IMG/VR virus record: IMGVR_UViG_3300032516_000174
Span: 1 to 25,978 of that record
Length of the DNA: 25,978 nucleotides
From: a virus
Strand: one strand, 5' to 3'
Position 1 is the stretch's first letter, and each line of letters starts with the position of its first letter. The translations under genes and the position numbers were made by a program. The notes under the pieces are model-generated. The model was not told where the DNA came from and made no database searches. It saw nothing but the letters and a program-made list of their open reading frames with translations. Below, piece by piece: positions 21,837 through 25,978 of this stretch.

Positions 21837-23350
21837 CAGCGTCGTTCTCCTTGTTCTGCCGCGACCATCTGCTGCGCTATTCCGCTCGCGGCGGTTTTAC
21901 GGGGATCAGAATCATAGATCAGCGGCGGTTCAGTATCGGCTCTCGCATTGTCGGCACGCACCTCGGCGTCAACCTGCTCCGGGTCATAACCTCTCTCGTG
22001 GACAACGGCCGACCTACTGGTGAAGCCGCACCGGACTTCTTCTTTCTTGGCCAGCACGTCCTTGAGCGGGTCAACCCAATCCCAGGCCGGCGTGCGCCAT
22101 TCGACCGAATACAGATCCCGCCAGCCTTGCGGATCGCGCGGTTGCGGAAGAACGCCCGCCAACGCGGCATCGTTGATCCAGCGTCGCCACACCGGGCGGC
22201 AGAACTGGAAGGACATGACCTGAAACTGGAACTGCTCGCAGCGGCGGCGGAATTCCAGCAGTCCAGCACGGATCGAGGAGTAGTTAACGCTCTCCAAGTC
22301 CCACGTGATCTGCTCGTAAGGCACGCCGATCCCCGACGCGAACGCGTGCAGCATGACCTTCAAGAATTCGCCGAACTGCGCGCCCGGCCCGGGGGGATCG
22401 TTGAACTCCAGGGTGTCGCCGTCCGCCAGATCCAACATGGTGCCCGGCTGGACAATCCCGAAGCCTACGCCCGCTTCCGCGGGCGAACTGCCCGGTGCCG
22501 TGCGCGTGGCCAGCATCGGCCCCGAGTCATCCAGGTTTGACCTGCGCTGCCAGCCCAGGAACATATTGCCGAGCTTCTGACGGACCAGCACGGCATCGAC
22601 AAATTGATCCAACTCGTATAGCGTCACCATCACGGGCACCAGCCACGGCTCACCGCGATATTGCCCGGAGGCGATACGTTGGAACAAGTGCAGTACGTTC
22701 TCAGCCGGAACACGGACCTGCTCATTTGCCCGCGTGCTTAGTGCGAATGTGCCCAAGCCGGGATGCTCGCGATAGATGTGATAGGCTGCGCGTTTGCCAA
22801 ACGGCGTGAATTCAATACCAGAGCGGATAACGTTCTGTCCATTCGGGCGATTATCGGTGAATGGCAGATGCTCAGACGGGATCACCTGGAGCTGTAGCGG
22901 CACGATCAGCCCATCTTCCGGCCGGCGCGGGCGGAACCTCACCAACGTCTCGCCGGCCTGGAAGATTTCCCGCATGGCAAGCTGTTGAAGCCCGTAGAAA
23001 TCTGTCACGCCGTCAGCATCCATCTCCATCACGGAGTCGCGCCAGGTGCCATGGATCAAGTTGCGAACAGCCGGATCGGGATGCAGCGATTCCGGCTTGA
23101 TCCCGGTTCCGATGGCATTGGCGACGTAGCTTTCCTGTGAGCATCGAGCCCAGTGGTTCTTCCGCACTAACCCACGGCAGCGCCGTCGCAGCACGTCACC
23201 CTCGAAAGAGAGCAAGGCGCTAATAGCGGAATCAGTCTCGGCCCATGCTGTGAGACGCCGCCCGGTAGAAGCTCCCTCGTAGCCTGTCGAGCCCATCATG
23301 GCCGTGCCCATGAAGCGCATCGCCCGCGCGAGATTGCGGAAGTAGCTCAT
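21836..23350 (-). CDS. Portal protein, lambda gpB family, 504 aa
   Basis: The protein follows the Phage_portal_2 pattern: RRLTAWAETDSAISALL near the start, RSRxLVRKN-like RGLVRKNHWA, YVANAIGTGIKP, a DFYGLQQLAMREIFQAGETLVRFRPRR core, LQLQVIPSEHLP, then GIEFTPFGKRAAYHIYREHPG, VPAENVLHLFQ, GQYRGEPWLVPVM, LASGIGVPYEQIT-like FASGIGVPYEQITWDL, and NYSSIRAGLLEFRR. Twelve copies form the ring at one capsid vertex through which DNA enters and leaves. Length (504) is close to lambda gpB (533). The ATG at 23350 overlaps the stop of the gpW-like gene and its own stop overlaps the protease start, so the three are probably co-translated. Confidence 0.95.
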   Translation of the reverse strand: MSYFRNLARAMRFMGTAMMGSTGYEGASTGRRLTAWAETDSAISALLSFEGDVLRRRCRGLVRKNHWARCSQESYVANAIGTGIKPESLHPDPAVRNLIHGTWRDSVMEMDADGVTDFYGLQQLAMREIFQAGETLVRFRPRRPEDGLIVPLQLQVIPSEHLPFTDNRPNGQNVIRSGIEFTPFGKRAAYHIYREHPGLGTFALSTRANEQVRVPAENVLHLFQRIASGQYRGEPWLVPVMVTLYELDQFVDAVLVRQKLGNMFLGWQRRSNLDDSGPMLATRTAPGSSPAEAGVGFGIVQPGTMLDLADGDTLEFNDPPGPGAQFGEFLKVMLHAFASGIGVPYEQITWDLESVNYSSIRAGLLEFRRRCEQFQFQVMSFQFCRPVWRRWINDAALAGVLPQPRDPQGWRDLYSVEWRTPAWDWVDPLKDVLAKKEEVRCGFTSRSAVVHERGYDPEQVDAEVRADNARADTEPPLIYDSDPRKTAASGIAQQMVAAEQGERR

Positions 23351-23559
23351 CAGAATCCCTTGTCTGAAGAGAGGCGGACCTGTCGAATGCGAGCAGTCCC
23401 AGCCTCGGAGGCTTCGGCGCGCGCGATCTCTTGGTCTAGCACAGCCAACGATTCACTGGCCTCGGAATACTCAACCGACCTGTCGCCCTTGCTCACCCGC
23501 ACCACGTCGCAGTGCGCCAGCACCTTGTCGCGTTTCGCCCTAAGTTCCGCACTCGTCAT
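23350..23559 (-). CDS. Head-to-tail joining protein, gpW-like, 69 aa
   Basis: Its 69 residues, its place between large terminase and portal, and its pattern (N-terminal helix, VRVSKGDRSVEYSEAS, helix AVLDQEIARAEAS, then RIRQVRLSSDKGF) match lambda gpW (68 residues). gpW binds below the portal after packaging and lets gpFII and the tail join. The final KGF is typical of this family. The ATG at 23559 follows the terminase stop by one base. Confidence 0.88.
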   Translation of the reverse strand: MTSAELRAKRDKVLAHCDVVRVSKGDRSVEYSEASESLAVLDQEIARAEASEAGTARIRQVRLSSDKGF

Positions 23560-23560
23560 G

Positions 23561-25528
23561 TCAGATCAACGAAAACCGACCGATCACCTTCTGGCGTTGC
23601 TCCGGCGCGGCTTGACGGGCAAGCGGCACCGAAGGTTGCGTCGCGGCTATCGCTTGTTGCTGCACTGCGGATACAGCAGCCGGCGCCGCACCCAACCTCG
23701 CCCACCAACGCTCGTCCGCCGAGTGCCGATCCAGGCCGGACATGAACGCGGCCGCGCGCGCGTAAACGGCGCAATCCAGCGCTTCGCCGCGGCGCCCTTC
23801 GATGGGTTCCCAGCGATGGCTTCGGCCGCCGCCCTTTCGGGTCGCGAGCGTGAACTGTTCCGAAGTCAATTGCCTGTAGAACTCTTCTGGCAGGTCAGCC
23901 GGGAAGTGAACCCATCCCGCGGGATAGGTCTCGCCGGCTTCCGGCCTGGGAAGATTCAACCGGCCGTAGAGTTCGGACTTCCAGTGGGACACGTTGACGC
24001 CCCACAACTTGCAGCCGTGCTTCAGCTTCTGACCGCCGATCTTCACGTCCACGAGCGTCGGCGGGTAAACCGGCGGACCCGTCGCCCGGCCGTCAACCGC
24101 GAGCACTCGCGAGGCGCCGTGGCGACGCGCCCACGCGTACACGGGAGTGCCGTGTTGGCCTTGATAACCCGTGTCAATGGCGAACTTGGCGACCGGCAAA
24201 AGAACACCGGAAGGTTTCGCGTACATCTGCTCCAAACGCGCGTCGAGTTCGGTCCATGCCAGCGGATCGTAAGGGCCTCTTTCCACCCGAAAGTGATCCA
24301 CGAGCCATCGATGCAGGTTTCGCCCCCAGCCCCAGACGTAGCCTTCCAGCCACGTGCCCTGAACGTCCGCGCCAGCCGTGAGAAATTCCACGCCGTCAGG
24401 AACCTGCCCGAGCCGGTACGATTCCTGGCGACCCATCAATTTCTCCCAATCGGGAGGACTTTCACCCGGTTGCTGCCAAGTCTCGCCGAGCACGGTGTTG
24501 ACGAAGACTTGCAAGAGGCCCAGATCTTCGCGCGCGGCCTCGAAGTCGATCGCGATCTCGCCCCAGGACGGCTTCCAGCCGACCGGCGAGTACAATGCCG
24601 ACAGGTGGAACGTCCGCAGGCGCTCGCCGGCCTGCGGGTTCTCGGCGACGTACTTGCCGGCTTCGAGCATCTGCGTTTTCCAGCGCGCGTCGATAAGTTG
24701 CTTGCAGGCTTGGCACTCATAGGCAGCCGCTTCGGGATGCTCCTTTGGCCATCGGAGAAAAGGGAATCGCAGGGCTTGGAACTCCCCGCAAAAAGGGCAA
24801 GGCAAATGATAATATTCCTGGGTGCCGGACAGGAATTCGCGCTCGATCCGGCTGAGGCCCTTGATCTTCGGCGTGCTCACTTTGAAAATCTTGCGTCGCT
24901 GGAAAGTCGCGCTGCGCTTGGTGGCCAGCTCAACCGGATCGCCCTCCTCGTCCACGTCCCCGGGGTAGCCGTCGATCTCGTCGAAGAACATGTAGCGGGC
25001 CGGCATCGAGCGCAAGCCCACGCCGCTGTTAGCCCCGGTGATGATGATGAGCCCGCCTTGGAATTCTTTGGTGAGAATGGTGTTGCCGCTGTCTCGCTCG
25101 CGCCGATCCGCCACCCGGCCCTGAAGCACGGGAGTGCCGGCGATCAGGTGCGCGAGGCGCTGCTTGCTCCAGCGCTTCGCCGTCTCCACGGTCGGCAAGA
25201 CAACCATCATGGGCCCGGGCGCCTGGTCGATCACGTACCCGATCCAGTTGTTCCCGGCCTCGGTCGCGCCAATCTGGGCGCCCTTCATCAACGCGACCGT
25301 CTCGGTCGGCGAACTCGGCGAAAGCGCATCCATGATGTCCCGGAGGTATGGCGTGCGGGACGTTCTCCAACGGCCGGGCTCCGAAGCGACGACCGAGGTG
25401 AGTTCCCGATGCCGGTCCGCCCATTCAGAAACCGTCAGGACGGGATCGGGGCGCAGGCCAGCAGAATACGCGCGGTTGAACAGGCTACCCGCCGCCGTGA
25501 GCCCGATCAGAAATTGCCTTCGATCCAT
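23561..25528 (-). CDS. Terminase large subunit, GpA family, 655 aa
   Basis: The N-terminal ATPase shows VSEWADRHRELTS, a Walker-A-like MKGAQIGATE (81-90), LPTVETAKRWSKQRL, a Walker B strand YMFFDEIDGYP (D183, E184) and the coupling motif STP (218-220). A zinc-finger-like pair follows (C244/C247 and C272/C275). The C-terminal nuclease has the RNase-H-type acids D388 (TAGADVQ), D452 (AIDTGYQG) and D585 (ALDCAVYA). The enzyme cuts concatemeric DNA and pumps it into the prohead through the portal. Length is close to lambda gpA (641). The only in-frame start is the ATG at 25528, which lies 44 bases inside the small subunit gene; there is no strong ribosome site, so coupling is likely. Confidence 0.96.
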   Translation of the reverse strand: MDRRQFLIGLTAAGSLFNRAYSAGLRPDPVLTVSEWADRHRELTSVVASEPGRWRTSRTPYLRDIMDALSPSSPTETVALMKGAQIGATEAGNNWIGYVIDQAPGPMMVVLPTVETAKRWSKQRLAHLIAGTPVLQGRVADRRERDSGNTILTKEFQGGLIIITGANSGVGLRSMPARYMFFDEIDGYPGDVDEEGDPVELATKRSATFQRRKIFKVSTPKIKGLSRIEREFLSGTQEYYHLPCPFCGEFQALRFPFLRWPKEHPEAAAYECQACKQLIDARWKTQMLEAGKYVAENPQAGERLRTFHLSALYSPVGWKPSWGEIAIDFEAAREDLGLLQVFVNTVLGETWQQPGESPPDWEKLMGRQESYRLGQVPDGVEFLTAGADVQGTWLEGYVWGWGRNLHRWLVDHFRVERGPYDPLAWTELDARLEQMYAKPSGVLLPVAKFAIDTGYQGQHGTPVYAWARRHGASRVLAVDGRATGPPVYPPTLVDVKIGGQKLKHGCKLWGVNVSHWKSELYGRLNLPRPEAGETYPAGWVHFPADLPEEFYRQLTSEQFTLATRKGGGRSHRWEPIEGRRGEALDCAVYARAAAFMSGLDRHSADERWWARLGAAPAAVSAVQQQAIAATQPSVPLARQAAPEQRQKVIGRFSLI

Positions 25529-25978
25529 TGGAATTCAGAAGCGGCCCGGCTTCAGCCCGCTCCGAGAGAAACAACCGGATCTGCTTTTCGAGCGCGAGGA
25601 AGAGCTTGCGGTTGTCGATCTCGAATTCGGCCGCGAGGATGGGGGCCACACGAGCGGGAAGATTAAGCAGCGCATCCCTCTCTGCCCGGGCGCGCTCGAA
25701 AGCCGCGGCCTCAACTTCCGCAACATCGATGAGTTTGGCTTCAAGTTTCTCAAGTTGCAGACCTTCCCTCTTCGCCTTGAGCCACTCGCGCTGTCGCTGC
25801 GCCTCGCCGAGCGAATCGGAATGACTCTCGCCGCGCTGCGGACTCGCCCGCCCAGCCTTGCGTGCGGGCGCCTTCATTGGTCGCCCGCCTTTCACGCCGC
25901 GCTGCTGCTGCGCAGGATTCACATACTGGGCACGCGCAGCCAGAAACGCCGTGCGGTCTATCTTGCCGTCCTGGTCGC
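25485..25978 (-). CDS. Terminase small subunit, Nu1-like, N-terminus outside the window
   Basis: The frame is open to the window edge, reading DQDGKIDRTAFLAARAQY before the GTG at 25922, so that GTG is probably internal and the true start lies outside. At least 163 residues are visible. The middle is basic and flexible (KGGRPMKAPARKAGRA); a helical part follows (EWLKAKREGLQLEKLEAKLI), then the typical small-terminase segment RAERDALLNLPARVAPILAAEFE and a helix IRLFLSERAEAG. This order is that of the Nu1 group that pairs with GpA large subunits and recognises the cos or pac site. The DNA-binding N-terminal domain would be beyond the edge. It overlaps the large subunit by 44 bases. Confidence 0.82.
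   Translation of the reverse strand, partial: DQDGKIDRTAFLAARAQYVNPAQQQRGVKGGRPMKAPARKAGRASPQRGESHSDSLGEAQRQREWLKAKREGLQLEKLEAKLIDVAEVEAAAFERARAERDALLNLPARVAPILAAEFEIDNRKLFLALEKQIRLFLSERAEAGPLLNSNGSKAISDRAHGGG

Noticed and set aside
25450-25528. A Tat-signal-like start (DRRQFLIGLTAAGS) on the large terminase
   Set aside because: The terminase works in the cytoplasm, and this stretch overlaps the small subunit gene in another frame, which constrains its codons. The likeness to a twin-arginine signal is most probably chance.
23360-25666. A 768-codon open frame on the plus strand opposite the large terminase gene
   Set aside because: The minus strand carries a complete terminase with all catalytic motifs. 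The antisense frame is a by-product of GC-rich codon use, and its translation is Arg/Pro-rich without a recognisable fold.

Overview
The window is a single block of late structural genes from a tailed dsDNA phage or prophage with a long non-contractile tail (siphophage-like). The genes are homologous in order and kind to the lambda head and tail genes. Every supported gene is on the minus strand, so the transcript reads from position 25978 down to 1. The DNA is GC-rich for most of its length, with somewhat AT-richer stretches at the far left and inside one very large adhesin-like gene. No host, lysis, integration or replication gene is visible, so neither the host nor the lifestyle can be named from this sequence.

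Packaging and head module (25978 to 18782): small terminase (5' end outside the window), GpA-type large terminase, gpW-like joining protein, lambda-type portal, S49 prohead protease with a nested in-frame scaffold start (as in lambda C/Nu3), gpD-like decoration protein carrying an inserted beta domain, and a gpE-type major capsid protein. A roughly 175-base gap rich in inverted repeats follows the capsid gene and ends in a terminator-like hairpin.

Neck and accessory virion module (18590 to 11432): a fibre-like protein, a small unknown protein, a gpFII-like head-tail joining protein, a 1364-residue glycine-rich adhesin-like protein that carries seventeen tandem 20-residue repeats, an Ig-like 102-residue protein, a conserved virion-type protein, a tail-terminator-like protein and a 64-residue small protein.

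Tail module (11475 to 139): tail tube protein, then a two-part tail assembly chaperone. Its second half has no start codon and lies in the -1 frame, with a hairpin just after the first part's stop codon, which is the lambda G/GT pattern. A GIY-YIG homing endonuclease with NUMOD3 repeats comes next, then a small morphogenesis-type protein, the tape measure, a distal-tail-like protein and a 1645-residue composite tail-tip protein. That last protein joins a second distal-tail-like domain, a cysteine-rich gpL-like domain, a gpJ-like hub, fibronectin-like repeats and a fibre tip.

Most genes touch or overlap by a few bases (TGATG, ATGA and TAATG junctions), as expected for one co-translated late operon. 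The most interesting points are the start-less cysteine-rich -1 frame chaperone extension, the 20-residue repeat array, the endonuclease fitted between two genes by stop/start overlaps at both ends, and the nested scaffold start with a strong ribosome binding site.
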